From a virus, in IMG/VR virus record IMGVR_UViG_3300010413_000040, positions 1 through 55,461 of that record: a stretch of 55,461 bases of DNA. One strand, given 5' to 3'. A program made the position numbers and the translations under genes. Of this stretch, positions 43,506 through 52,417 are shown one piece after another. How positions within the stretch are numbered: position 1 is the first letter of the stretch; each line of letters opens with the position of its first letter. The notes beneath the pieces were generated by a model that worked only from the letters and a program-made list of their open reading frames with translations, ran no database searches and had not been told where the DNA came from.

Positions 43506-44260
43506 GTGGTATCGTTTTGGATATATGCACCACAGCCATGCCTCGACCAGAATTGCATCGCCAGACATACAGCTCATTTTACACGAATCTGTGTGGAGTA
43601 GATTGGGACAACTCTACGCATTACGTGAACATCGATCCTTATCCTACGGATAGTCTTGCCGACAAGTTAGAGATGGAATCAATCAGGGATGAATGTGAAC
43701 TAGTATCCAAAGGGCACTTCAAGAATTCAGTGAGCAATAGAACAGAAGTCGGAAACCAGGCGAAGGCGTGCAAATGGTGCTGGGGTCAAACCACAGCGGA
43801 TTACGTGCTGAACCTGGAAGATGACTGGGTGCTTTATCAGGCAGTGAACATCAACAATATGCTGGCTTGGTTCGAGCGAGAGGATACGTTGCAGGTGGTT
43901 TTTCGCTGGAGAACGCAGCGGAGGCATAGACATTATTTGCCATACTTTGTCTTGGGCCCGTCTATAGTCAGGGGCGAATTGCTTCGCATGTTGGCCAAGG
44001 AACTCAACGAGGTCAACAATCCGGAAATACAACTACGCAGCAGAAAAGACTTTTCTATCCCGATACCAAACTTGGAAACACATGAACGAGAGGAACTATA
44101 CAAATACTTCATCGTTCACTCGCAAGGGCGGCATGGCACAGTGGCACAAGATATCGGTTTGCCGTGGATTGCAGCAAGTAGGTTTCGCAAGCCACAATGT
44201 CTCGGCCCGCTCGATCCGAAGCGACAAAGAACAAGGAATGCAGTGTCATGGGTCCTATAG
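43502..44260 (+). CDS. Putative glycosyltransferase (EDD type)
   Basis: A 252-residue protein with a GT-A-like layout. The N-terminus VLDICTTAMPRPELHRQTY is followed by YVNIDPYP and VLNLEDDWVLY; the EDD would coordinate the divalent metal. It is a paralog of the gene at 48075 (shared AMPRPELHR, Y-x-N-x-DPYP, EDDW and a PEIQLR/PEVQLK-R-KD motif). The donor and acceptor are unknown. Confidence 0.7.
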   Translation: MSGIVLDICTTAMPRPELHRQTYSSFYTNLCGVDWDNSTHYVNIDPYPTDSLADKLEMESIRDECELVSKGHFKNSVSNRTEVGNQAKACKWCWGQTTADYVLNLEDDWVLYQAVNINNMLAWFEREDTLQVVFRWRTQRRHRHYLPYFVLGPSIVRGELLRMLAKELNEVNNPEIQLRSRKDFSIPIPNLETHEREELYKYFIVHSQGRHGTVAQDIGLPWIAASRFRKPQCLGPLDPKRQRTRNAVSWVL

Positions 44261-44826
44261 GATTAGAGAGTAGATTTAGATTGAGTCGTAGAAATCAAGA
44301 TTGCAAAGATTGCAATCTATGGCACAGCCACAACGGTTCTGCGACAGAGTACGAAGTGGCAGAATTGATCGCGGGATTCGTCAGGGCACTGCAACCAGAA
44401 CTCGTGGTCGAAACCGGAGCATACCGTGGATACACGACGGAGATGATAGGAACGGCTCTAAAACGTAATGGACATGGAAGAATAGTCGCGATAGAAAAAG
44501 ACCTGAAAAGTTTCCGCTTGATGAGACGGAAGTGCAGAGGACTTCCTGTGCAAATGGAGCATGGCAGTTCGTTGGACTGGCTGCCAAAGGACGGAGAGGA
44601 AATAGAGTTTGCGTTTTTCGATACTAACTTCCCTTTTCGCCATCAAGAATTTGAACATTTCAGGCCGTACTTCAACAAGTGGACCGTCGTCTGTTGGCAT
44701 GATTCGGGTTGGCATTTCGAGAATCCCATTAGAGCATCCATTGAACAACTAGCGAAAGAGGGCATCGTGCAGCCGATTTTCCTGCCCACTCCAAGAGGCG
44801 TATGTTTTGCAAGAGTGATCGGATGA
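44248..44826 (+). CDS. SAM-dependent methyltransferase, copy 1
   Basis: A 192-residue class I methyltransferase. DCKDCNLWHSH forms a small Cys/His module, LVVETGAYRGYTTEMIG is motif I, RIVAIEKDL is motif II, and FAFFDTNFPF plus VVCWHDSGWHF supply acidic/His active-site candidates, suggesting O-methylation. Start 44248 is chosen because AAGGA precedes it; it overlaps the previous gene by 13 nt. It is the tandem paralog of the next gene. Confidence 0.75.
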   Translation: MGPIGLESRFRLSRRNQDCKDCNLWHSHNGSATEYEVAELIAGFVRALQPELVVETGAYRGYTTEMIGTALKRNGHGRIVAIEKDLKSFRLMRRKCRGLPVQMEHGSSLDWLPKDGEEIEFAFFDTNFPFRHQEFEHFRPYFNKWTVVCWHDSGWHFENPIRASIEQLAKEGIVQPIFLPTPRGVCFARVIG

Positions 44827-44827
44827 C

Positions 44828-45403
44828 GTGAAAGCAAGACGAGAGAGTCAAAACACGCAGAGCCTGGGCAATCCAGACTGCAAAGATTGCGGGCTGTGGC
44901 ACAGTCATGATGATGCGGCGATAGAAATTGAAGTAGCTGAATTGATAAGTGCATTCGTGAGAGCTCTTCAGCCCGATTTGGTGATTGAGACTGGTTGTTA
45001 TCGAGGACACACAACGAAACTCATCGGACGGGCATTACAGCGAAACGGTCACGGTAGACTTGTGGCCATTGATAATGAACGCAAACGAGTCAGGATCACG
45101 AGACGTAGATGTGTAGGATTGCCGGTGCAAGTGCATTGGGGCAATTCACTGGACTGGTTACCGCAAAAGGAAGAAACCATCGAGTTTGCATTGTTCGACA
45201 CGCCATTTGAACATCGACGCAGAGAATTCGAGCATTTGCATCCTTACTGCAACAAATGGACTGTGGTGTGTTGGCATGATACGGGACTACATTTTCCCGA
45301 TCCTCTGAGGCCAGATATTGAAGACATGGCAAAACAAGGATACATACAGCCACTATTCTTGCCGACACCTCGCGGCATATGTTTTGCGAGAGTCTTGAAA
45401 TGA
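44828..45403 (+). CDS. SAM-dependent methyltransferase, copy 2
   Basis: A 191-residue tandem paralog of the preceding methyltransferase, starting at GTG 44828. It has DCKDCGLWHSH, LVIETGCYRGHTTKLIG, RLVAIDNE, FALFDTPFEH and VVCWHDTGLHF. Both copies end in FLPTPRG-V/I-CFARV. Divergence between the two is large enough to suggest distinct positions or acceptors. It ends overlapping the sulfotransferase start. Confidence 0.75.
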   Translation: MKARRESQNTQSLGNPDCKDCGLWHSHDDAAIEIEVAELISAFVRALQPDLVIETGCYRGHTTKLIGRALQRNGHGRLVAIDNERKRVRITRRRCVGLPVQVHWGNSLDWLPQKEETIEFALFDTPFEHRRREFEHLHPYCNKWTVVCWHDTGLHFPDPLRPDIEDMAKQGYIQPLFLPTPRGICFARVLK

Positions 45404-45957
45404 ACGGCAATTCGTTCCTTTCAGGCCCATACCTCGTCATTGGAACTGGACGATCGGGAACGAGCACGGTGGCGAGAGTAATGCACACTATGCTAAGAAT
45501 CGACATGGGGGAACGGTTTGTCGAACCTGACGAAAACAATCCACTTGGATATTGGGAAGACCTGGATTTCGTAGAACTAAACAGCAGACTGTTATCAGGA
45601 GACATCCATTTGGTTAGATTCATGAGGTTGTTGGAGTTACTGATTAGAAAAAAGAGTCAGAAGGGGGCGACTTGGGGAATCAAGGATCCGAGAATCTCTG
45701 ATCTGTTGGGAATCTATCTCGTTGCAATAGATAATCCAAGGATCATTGTAGCTGCGAGATCGGCACGCATGGTCATATACAGCATAGCTAGATGTTCCAA
45801 GATAAGTCTGAACCGAGCGTATGCTCTTTACAGGCGACGGAAATTAGCACTAGATAGGATAGTGAAGTACGTGGATTATCTCGTGATCGGTTTTGATTCG
45901 CATGTAGAAGACCAGCAAATTGCTGACCGCATCACAGCCAAGTGGAAACCACTATGA
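45400..45957 (+). CDS. Sulfotransferase
   Basis: A 185-residue protein with a clear PAPS-binding loop GTGRSGTSTVARVM (15-28), GYWEDLDFVELN, TWGIKDPRISDL (K-D-P-R) and a later PRIIVAARSARMVIYSIARC with the R-x-x-x-x-x-x-x-S pattern of the 3'-phosphate site. This is the standard order for carbohydrate sulfotransferases. The ATG at 45400 overlaps the previous stop (ATGA), and the stop overlaps the next ATG. It probably sulfates a sugar made by neighbouring enzymes. Confidence 0.82.
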   Translation: MNGNSFLSGPYLVIGTGRSGTSTVARVMHTMLRIDMGERFVEPDENNPLGYWEDLDFVELNSRLLSGDIHLVRFMRLLELLIRKKSQKGATWGIKDPRISDLLGIYLVAIDNPRIIVAARSARMVIYSIARCSKISLNRAYALYRRRKLALDRIVKYVDYLVIGFDSHVEDQQIADRITAKWKPL

Positions 45958-46808
45958 AAACATCTGTGCTCATGGCAGCCTGCAACGCCGGTTATATGCT
46001 CAAGGAAACAGTCGCATCGATTCGTCAGAGCAGCGATGACAATGCCAATGTGGAGATCGTGATCGTCGACGATTGCAGCAAAGATGGATGCTGCGATGAC
46101 ATAGGTGACGTGAGACTCATACATGCCGAACAGAGATTGGGTTGTTCAGGGGCGAGACATCTTGCCGGACAACATGCGACTGGAGACGTATTGATCATCA
46201 GTGATCCACATTGTTCATTTCCAGATGGCAGCATAGAGATGCTCGCTGAATCATGTTCCGTGTTCAATGGTATCGTGCAACCGCCTGTCGTTTTAGAAGG
46301 TCACGGCAGGAAACGTGCGGCGACGATGGAGATAACGAAAAGGGGATTAACAACCAAGGTGGTAACGTACTTGCCGAAATATCCCATCATGCTTGGTTCG
46401 ATATATGCATTCAACCGCGATGTGTGGGATAGAACTGCGCAGTATCCAGTGCTACCGGGATGGTGGGACTGCGATGAGAACTACATTTCCAGCATCGCCT
46501 ATAGAGTCGGACTTAGCGTCAAGACAGACAAGAGTATTCCGCGGTGCACGCACCGAAAGTACCGCAAGACTGGCAGATTGCCTTTCAGTTTGCCGACGCA
46601 CCATCAGGACCTCAACGCTCATTGGTTCCACGCAGTTTGCTTCCCGAGGTACTATCAAAAGATGTTCAAGGCGATGCTGGATGAGTCTGCTTCACGTACA
46701 GACACTGAAATCTACATGGATGCCGATAACTTCATGGATGCATGCGAGTTCGTGGAAAGGAATGCAGTTCGCACGGAATTCTGGTTCATGAGGAACGTCG
46801 TCCGATGA
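45954..46808 (+). CDS. GT2 glycosyltransferase
   Basis: A 284-residue GT2 enzyme: VLMAACNAG, IVIVDDCSKDGCC (35-47), GARHLAGQHATGDVLIISDPHCSF with D84-P-H86, and an acceptor part with GSIYAFNRDVWD and PGWWDCDENYIS. It shares the VDD-x-S-x-DGCC signature with the enzymes at 41970 and 48776, so the three form one paralogous set. ATGA overlaps join it to both neighbours. Confidence 0.85.
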   Translation: MKTSVLMAACNAGYMLKETVASIRQSSDDNANVEIVIVDDCSKDGCCDDIGDVRLIHAEQRLGCSGARHLAGQHATGDVLIISDPHCSFPDGSIEMLAESCSVFNGIVQPPVVLEGHGRKRAATMEITKRGLTTKVVTYLPKYPIMLGSIYAFNRDVWDRTAQYPVLPGWWDCDENYISSIAYRVGLSVKTDKSIPRCTHRKYRKTGRLPFSLPTHHQDLNAHWFHAVCFPRYYQKMFKAMLDESASRTDTEIYMDADNFMDACEFVERNAVRTEFWFMRNVVR

Positions 46809-47455
46809 TTCCAAAGATCATCCACAAGATATGGCTTGGGGAAAGCAAACCAGACAAGGTGGTGGAATGTGATGAAGCGATAAAAAACTTGCCGCCTGGG
46901 GTCAAGGTGTGGAATTGGAACGAAGGATTGTTGTCGAGAGATGGTAATAACTATGCAAAATCATGGTACAATCGTGGTGTGATGGCTATGGTGTCAGATC
47001 AGTTGCGGTTCTATCTGTTGCACCAATATGGTGGTGTCTACATGGATGGAGACGTGGAAGTATTAGAAAATGATTTGTGGTATTCGCTGGAGGATAGAGA
47101 AGTTCTGTGCGGTTATGCCGATAGAGCGAGCACCAGAATAGAAAGTGCAGTGATAGGGATGGCGGCTGGTCATCCATTAGCGAGTAAGGCATACGTATTT
47201 TACGAGCGGCGACGAAAACACAAGTTCGTCAGTGCTGGTAATGTGCTGAATACCATAATGCAGGATATGTCATCAGTTCTGCCACATGACTATTTGGCCC
47301 CGATGACATGGGAGGACTACCGCGAATGCAATGGCGTTGTCGACAAGAGTAGATACGTGACTGAGAACTCGATGACGTTTCATTGGTACATGGCAAGTTG
47401 GCACGGGAAGACGGCGAAGAACAAATGGCAGAAGAAGTACGATACGCTGAATTAA
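46805..47455 (+). CDS. GT32-type glycosyltransferase
   Basis: A 216-residue member of the glycosyltransferase sugar-binding DXD (GT32, Och1/capsular type) family. It has the N-terminal IPKIIHKIWLGESKPDKV, the block SDQLRFYLLHQYGGVYMDGD with D81-G-D83, then GHPLASKAYVFYERRR. Start 46805 gives the canonical first strand. Donor sugars in this family include mannose and galactose. It overlaps the next gene by 31 nt. Confidence 0.85.
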   Translation: MIPKIIHKIWLGESKPDKVVECDEAIKNLPPGVKVWNWNEGLLSRDGNNYAKSWYNRGVMAMVSDQLRFYLLHQYGGVYMDGDVEVLENDLWYSLEDREVLCGYADRASTRIESAVIGMAAGHPLASKAYVFYERRRKHKFVSAGNVLNTIMQDMSSVLPHDYLAPMTWEDYRECNGVVDKSRYVTENSMTFHWYMASWHGKTAKNKWQKKYDTLN

Positions 47456-48078
47456 CACCCGAGAAACTGCACAAGCGAATAACTGAACAGCCCATCGCTT
47501 ATATTCCTCTCGGCAGCCTTGAATATCACGGAGAACATTTGCCATACGGTACCGACATTATGCAGTCCGAATGGTTTCTGTGCGAATGTGCGAAGAAGTT
47601 TGGCGGAGTGGTGCTGCCTCCATTCTTCGTGGGTCCAGGACTTGATGACGAATGCAGCTGCTACCGCATCGATCCTGATCTATTTGACTCGCTTCTGACT
47701 ACTATCGTCAGAAGACTAGTTGATTTGGGTTTCAAGGCAGTTTTCGCTGACGGACACGGCCCATCAAGGATAGCGTGGCATCAGATCGCTCGCAGAATGT
47801 CGAAAGAGACCGGATACTGCTTTCCGAGAACGGATCGCAATATCAGGAAACATATTAAGTTCATGCATGATCATGCTGGAAAGAAGGAAACGTCGACGAT
47901 AATGCTAATACGTTCGGACTTGGTGGATCTTTCTACGTTGCCAGATGACACATCGAAATGGCCGCCATGCGTCACCGGTCAGGATCCGCGGACAGCGACA
48001 GTGGAATACGGAAAGGCATGCGTTCAGTTGGCAATGAATTGGTTGGAGCAACAGTTCAAAAATGGTGGTATGCTATGA
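47425..48078 (+). CDS. Creatininase-family amidohydrolase
   Basis: A 217-residue protein matching the creatininase/MftE-type fold. The metal site IPLGSLEYHGEHLPYGTD spans 27-44, with E33, H35 and D44 in the ligand positions. FADGHGPSR replaces the usual N-G-H-G-G-N, and HAGKKETS corresponds to H-A-G-x-x-E-T-S. The family hydrolyses amide bonds in small molecules or peptides. In a glycan cassette it may deamidate or open a sugar-linked amide; this is speculation from context. Confidence 0.78.
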   Translation: MAEEVRYAELTPEKLHKRITEQPIAYIPLGSLEYHGEHLPYGTDIMQSEWFLCECAKKFGGVVLPPFFVGPGLDDECSCYRIDPDLFDSLLTTIVRRLVDLGFKAVFADGHGPSRIAWHQIARRMSKETGYCFPRTDRNIRKHIKFMHDHAGKKETSTIMLIRSDLVDLSTLPDDTSKWPPCVTGQDPRTATVEYGKACVQLAMNWLEQQFKNGGML

Positions 48079-48779
48079 CACTCGATATCACCATGATTGC
48101 CATGCCTCGACCGGAACTGCATAGAAATGTGTTCAGGAGCCTCAAGAGATACATGCAAAACATAGATCACAATGGCATCACTCTATATCTGAACGTGGAC
48201 CCGTATCCGCTTGCTAACAGAAATGAGAAGATGGAGATGGAGGCTCTCCGGTCAGAAGTGATCGCCATCGCCTCATCGTATTTCCGAACGATCATCACGC
48301 TACCGTCCGTCGCGGGGAAGGCGAATGCCTGCAAGAGAGTCTGGAGAGCGACAACTGCCGACATCGTTATGCACTATGAAGATGACTGGAGATTATTCCG
48401 GCCATTAGATATGGGAAGAGTCCGTGAATTGTTCGATGCCAACGATTGGCTTCAATGGATGTATTTGGGATCCAGTAATCATAGAAAGAATCCGATGCGA
48501 CATCGATGGATATTGATGCCGCCGTCCATATTTAGAGGTCAACTCATTCGGAAGATCGCTGCACAGCTTCACGACTTCCCAAATCCAGAAGTGCAACTCA
48601 AGCAGAGAAAAGACTGGGATCTGTTCCCGGGATACGGAACAATCCCGCTCAACGAATATGCCATACCGTGCCCGAGTCCGGGATTCAGCCGACACATGGT
48701 GATTGACATCGGCAGCAAGTGGCTGGAGCAATCAAAATTCAAGCGAATCTTTCCTTCAAACGTTTGGGGCAGACGATGA
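48075..48779 (+). CDS. Putative glycosyltransferase (EDD type)
   Basis: A 234-residue paralog of the gene at 43502: ITMIAMPRPELHRNVFRSL, LYLNVDPYP, KANACKRVWRATTADIVMHY and EDDW, with a PEVQLKQRKDWD motif. It is linked by ATGA overlaps to the creatininase-like gene and the next GT2 gene. It is likely a metal-dependent sugar transferase of the same type. Confidence 0.7.
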   Translation: MTLDITMIAMPRPELHRNVFRSLKRYMQNIDHNGITLYLNVDPYPLANRNEKMEMEALRSEVIAIASSYFRTIITLPSVAGKANACKRVWRATTADIVMHYEDDWRLFRPLDMGRVRELFDANDWLQWMYLGSSNHRKNPMRHRWILMPPSIFRGQLIRKIAAQLHDFPNPEVQLKQRKDWDLFPGYGTIPLNEYAIPCPSPGFSRHMVIDIGSKWLEQSKFKRIFPSNVWGRR

Positions 48780-49846
48780 AGATATCGATCATTTACGCGG
48801 CGTGCAATCAAGGCAAATTACTGCAAGAGACGGTGGACAGTGCCATCGTCGGATTGTCTGGTTGCCGAGATTGGGAGATCATAGTCGTCGATGACAAAAG
48901 CGACGATGGTTGCTGCGAATTCTTGTTAGTTGACCGCGACAAACAAAAATATCCTCTCGACAGAATCAAACTGTTTCAGCCAGAAGAGAAATTGGGAGTA
49001 AGTCATGCGAGACACTTCGCGGCCGAACAGACGACTGGCGACGTCATCGTCACTTCGGACACGCATTGTGAATACCCGAGGCGCAGTCTATGGCGCATGG
49101 CTCATTGGGCAGCTAGACTGCGAGCAATCATCGTACCGCCAGTCAATCTGTTGTCTTTGGATCGCAAGAGAAATCATCGAACGGAAGGCGGAGGTTTTGA
49201 GATCAGCCCAAGGGGCTTGCGAGTTGTCAGGCCACCGAGAGCGAGAACCTGGCCGAGTATGTATGGTAGCATCTACCTAATGCGAAGGGATGTGTGGGAT
49301 TTCTTAGGTGGTTGGCTGCGTCTGCCAGGATATTGGGGCGGGGAGGAACAGATGGTGAGCACGGTAGCGTATCTGTTTGGAGTTCCCATCAAAGTATTGT
49401 CCGGCGATGCACTCTCGCATCACACATGCACTCATAAGCAATACCGCGAGAAGGCAAAATATCCCTATCCGCTTCCTCCCCATCATCAGGCAGAGATAGC
49501 TCATTACTATCATGCCGCATGCTTTCCTCAGACGTATGCTGAAATCTGGGGCCCCATGCTTGTCAGGACCTATAACTATGACATGCCAGACGTCACCAGA
49601 GATGGAGCAGCGGCATTGGCGACGTGGATAAGAGAGAGAGCCGTCTGGGACGAGCATCGATTCTTCAAGACTGTGTTGGGTATCGACAACATCAAAGAGC
49701 ACGTGTTGATCAAACATTCATTGGAGCGCATGCATGAGTCTGGAAAACAAATTGCATCTAGCAGTGATAACGAGCCCGGCCCCGTGGCATCCGTCGACGG
49801 AGATAATCCAGAAGACGTTGAAGAGCACGTGGCAGCTGCTGGGTGA
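48776..49846 (+). CDS. GT2 glycosyltransferase
   Basis: A 356-residue GT2 enzyme: ISIIYAACNQGKLLQETVDS, IIVVDDKSDDGCC (35-47), LGVSHARHFAAEQTTGDVIV, D95-T-H97, then GSIYLMRRDVWDFLGGW and PGYWGGEEQMVS. The last ~38 residues (SSSDNEPGPVASVDGDNPED) overlap the next gene by 113 nt and look like translated foreign frame, so the C-terminus may be a recent extension after loss of a stop. Confidence 0.83.
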   Translation: MKISIIYAACNQGKLLQETVDSAIVGLSGCRDWEIIVVDDKSDDGCCEFLLVDRDKQKYPLDRIKLFQPEEKLGVSHARHFAAEQTTGDVIVTSDTHCEYPRRSLWRMAHWAARLRAIIVPPVNLLSLDRKRNHRTEGGGFEISPRGLRVVRPPRARTWPSMYGSIYLMRRDVWDFLGGWLRLPGYWGGEEQMVSTVAYLFGVPIKVLSGDALSHHTCTHKQYREKAKYPYPLPPHHQAEIAHYYHAACFPQTYAEIWGPMLVRTYNYDMPDVTRDGAAALATWIRERAVWDEHRFFKTVLGIDNIKEHVLIKHSLERMHESGKQIASSSDNEPGPVASVDGDNPEDVEEHVAAAG

Positions 49847-50516
49847 ACAATTGAAGCCAACGTTCTACTGCGATTACCCATCACCCTGGATTAGCAATAG
49901 TGACGATTATTGGACCTATGTTGAGCTATTGAGAGATATAGGGCACGTGGTTGAACAACCATTTTGGAAAGGAATCTCCGGTCAATACAAGACCTTGATA
50001 GAGTGGTGCGACAAACCGCTAATATTGAATGTGCAGCATGACTGGGAATTTGTGGATCCCGCCAGAGTTCTCATTTTGGCACTCGCGAATCTGATGATGC
50101 AAGGCAAGATCGGCATCGTGCGATTCCACAAACGAAGTCTACCGCAACCAAAGAAATATGTCGATAGGCAATATTACGAATTGATTCCAGATCAATATCA
50201 CGATGTGCCGTTGATCTCAACAGACGGATGGGGCGACAGTCCACACATCGCCACTCTCACTCATTACAAGAACAAGGTACTGCCGAACCTGTCAGATGAT
50301 TACCAGAGAGATTACGGTAGATACGGAGTGGAAGGACCGGTGTGGAGACAATATCAGAAAGACATCAAGGCAAAAGGCTTCGCTGCGGCATGGTGCGATT
50401 GGCTGAGTTGCATCTATGGCCGCTTCGGAGATGGCAAATATGTACGGCACCTTGGCGGCGATGCAACGAATTGGCGAAAAGAATTAGTCGGTGGGACTGG
50501 GGGAAGAAATCCATGA
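49734..50516 (+). CDS. Putative glycosyltransferase
   Basis: A 260-residue protein beginning MSLENKLHLAVITSPAPWHP, with KTLIEWCDKPLILNVQHDWE as a possible metal/acceptor block and a C-terminal WCDWLSCIYGRFGDG. It resembles GT-A-like phage proteins without a clear family. It starts inside the preceding gene and ends in ATGA. Confidence 0.55.
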   Translation: MSLENKLHLAVITSPAPWHPSTEIIQKTLKSTWQLLGEQLKPTFYCDYPSPWISNSDDYWTYVELLRDIGHVVEQPFWKGISGQYKTLIEWCDKPLILNVQHDWEFVDPARVLILALANLMMQGKIGIVRFHKRSLPQPKKYVDRQYYELIPDQYHDVPLISTDGWGDSPHIATLTHYKNKVLPNLSDDYQRDYGRYGVEGPVWRQYQKDIKAKGFAAAWCDWLSCIYGRFGDGKYVRHLGGDATNWRKELVGGTGGRNP

Positions 50517-50722
50517 AGTCTCCGAGCGATACAGATGAATCATTCACAATTGCCGCGACCGAGTACCACTGTAAAGCATGCAAGAAAATGACTTGTTGGG
50601 ATATCTTTGGAGTCGAGTCAGACATCGAAATATGTTGCGAATGCGGGGCAATGAGAGCAATCAATCCGATTCCATACGACGATCTGCGCCGGGAGCTGGG
50701 GCTAAATGAAGCGTCCAATTGA
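50513..50722 (+). CDS. Small zinc-ribbon protein
   Basis: A 69-residue protein with CKACKKMTC and CCECGAM in a two-knuckle zinc ribbon. The start at 50513 overlaps the previous stop (ATGA), and the end overlaps the next gene. Function is unknown; it could hold cassette enzymes together or bind RNA. Confidence 0.6.
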   Translation: MKSPSDTDESFTIAATEYHCKACKKMTCWDIFGVESDIEICCECGAMRAINPIPYDDLRRELGLNEASN

Positions 50723-51419
50723 ATGGTCATACGGAGTGACGACTACGCCCGATCGGTTCGACGAATCGCTCCCGCGAACATTGCGAAGTCTATCTGATGC
50801 TGGTTTCGACAGTCCCCGCATTTTCGTCGATGAAACAATACCGGATCAATCAATATGTTCATGCATAGTGAACCATAACAAGACAATCAGGCGGCCAAAA
50901 GTTGGCGCATTCGGCAATTGGGCATTGGCGTTATGGGAATTGTTTGTGAGAAATCCCGGAGGCAATTGCCGATACGTGCTGTTCCAGGACGACATACTGG
51001 CAGTCAAGAACTTGAGGCTATATCTTGAACGATGCACATACGAGAAGAAATATTACTACAATTTGTGCACTTACCCGAAGAATGAAGAATTATTGGCAGA
51101 CAAGAACATCAAGGGATGGTACCAGAGCAATCAAAAGGGACAGGGTGCCCAAGCTCTCATGTTTGATAGGACTGCCGTGGTCATCTTGTTGTCATCGATG
51201 AAGTTCTGCGCTCGGCCTCGCGATAGCGGTCAACGCCGAGACAACATCGACGGAGTGGTGAGCAGGAGTTTCCTGAAGGCTGGCTGGAAGGAACTGGTGC
51301 ATTATCCAAGCTTAGTCGATCATGTAGTGGAAGGACAGAAAAGTACCCTGAGGCCATATCAACAGCCGAAGATCAATATCTTTCCTGGAGAGGAATTTGA
51401 CGCATCAACCTTAGCATAG
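50706..51419 (+). CDS. Putative GT-A glycosyltransferase
   Basis: A 237-residue protein with VTTTPDRFDESLPRTLRSL, FVDETIPD, GAFGNWALALWEL and YVLFQDDILAVKN; the QDD is the likely metal-binding acid pair. The plan is that of small GT-A enzymes in viral glycosylation clusters. It overlaps the zinc-ribbon gene by 17 nt and is followed by GGAGG before the epimerase. Confidence 0.65.
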   Translation: MKRPIEWSYGVTTTPDRFDESLPRTLRSLSDAGFDSPRIFVDETIPDQSICSCIVNHNKTIRRPKVGAFGNWALALWELFVRNPGGNCRYVLFQDDILAVKNLRLYLERCTYEKKYYYNLCTYPKNEELLADKNIKGWYQSNQKGQGAQALMFDRTAVVILLSSMKFCARPRDSGQRRDNIDGVVSRSFLKAGWKELVHYPSLVDHVVEGQKSTLRPYQQPKINIFPGEEFDASTLA

Positions 51420-51427
51420 GAGGTCAT

Positions 51428-52417
51428 GTGATGAGCAAATGCCTTGTGACTGGTGCTGGTGGATTCATCGGTGGTCATCTTGTAGCTAGACTCATAAATG
51501 ATCATCACGATGTCAGGGCAGTAGATCTGAAGCCTTTCCATAAATGGTGGCAGATACATGAGCAATCATACAACTGGGAACGTGTTGACTTGAAGGACTT
51601 ATGGAATTGTCAGGATGCGTGTCGGGACATCGAAATCGTGTACAACTTGGCTGCCGATATGGGTGGAATAGGATTCATAGAGAGCCACAAATCAGAATGC
51701 ATGCTTTCGGTGCTGATAAACACAAATATGCTTAGGGCCACGACATCAACCAAGGTGAAAAGATATCTCTACACGTCGTCAGCATGCGTCTACCACGCTA
51801 TGAGGCAAAACGATCCATCCGCGACTGCTCTATGCGAAGACGACGCCTATTACAATGGCGGTGCAATGCCAGAGGATGGATACGGATGGGAAAAATTGTT
51901 CAGCGAGCGCATGTGCCGCCACTTTCGAGAAGACTACGGGATACAGACACGAATTGCCAGACTCCATAACATCTATGGGCCGATGGGCACTTGGGAGGGT
52001 GGCAGAGAAAAAGCTCCGGCAGCCATCTGCAGAAAAGTCGCTGAAGCAAAATTTATCGGAAAGCAACAGATCGAAGTCTGGGGTGATGGATCATCAACTA
52101 GGTCCTTCTGTTGGGTCGAGGATTGCATTGAGGGACTTATTAGGCTGGCACATTCAGAGTGCGTAGAACCCATTAACATAGGATCGTCAGAATTGGTAAG
52201 CATCAATCAGTTGATAGACATAGTGGAAGACGTGGCACAATATCAAGTCGTCAGAAGATACGACTTCAACAAGCCGCAGGGAGTGAAGGGCAGAAACAGC
52301 GACAATACCAAGATATTGGCTACGCTCGATTGGCAACCGTCAACTCCACTTAGAAACGGCTTGGAGAGAACATATCACTGGATTGAGGAGCAAATACGAG
52401 GAAGGGAGCAAACATGA
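51428..52417 (+). CDS. GDP-mannose 3,5-epimerase-like SDR
   Basis: A 329-residue extended short-chain dehydrogenase. NAD-binding is TGAGGFIGGHL (8-18); NLAADMGGIGFIESHKS and the block RIARLHNIYGPMGTWEGGRE with KAPAAICRK closely resemble GDP-mannose 3,5-epimerase, the enzyme that makes GDP-L-galactose. Y152-x-x-x-K156 is the SDR dyad, and C120 in TSSACVYH matches the catalytic Cys of that enzyme. If so, it supplies an unusual L-sugar donor to the transferases. Other NDP-sugar epimerases are possible. It overlaps the dehydrogenase start (ATGA). Confidence 0.8.
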   Translation: MMSKCLVTGAGGFIGGHLVARLINDHHDVRAVDLKPFHKWWQIHEQSYNWERVDLKDLWNCQDACRDIEIVYNLAADMGGIGFIESHKSECMLSVLINTNMLRATTSTKVKRYLYTSSACVYHAMRQNDPSATALCEDDAYYNGGAMPEDGYGWEKLFSERMCRHFREDYGIQTRIARLHNIYGPMGTWEGGREKAPAAICRKVAEAKFIGKQQIEVWGDGSSTRSFCWVEDCIEGLIRLAHSECVEPINIGSSELVSINQLIDIVEDVAQYQVVRRYDFNKPQGVKGRNSDNTKILATLDWQPSTPLRNGLERTYHWIEEQIRGREQT

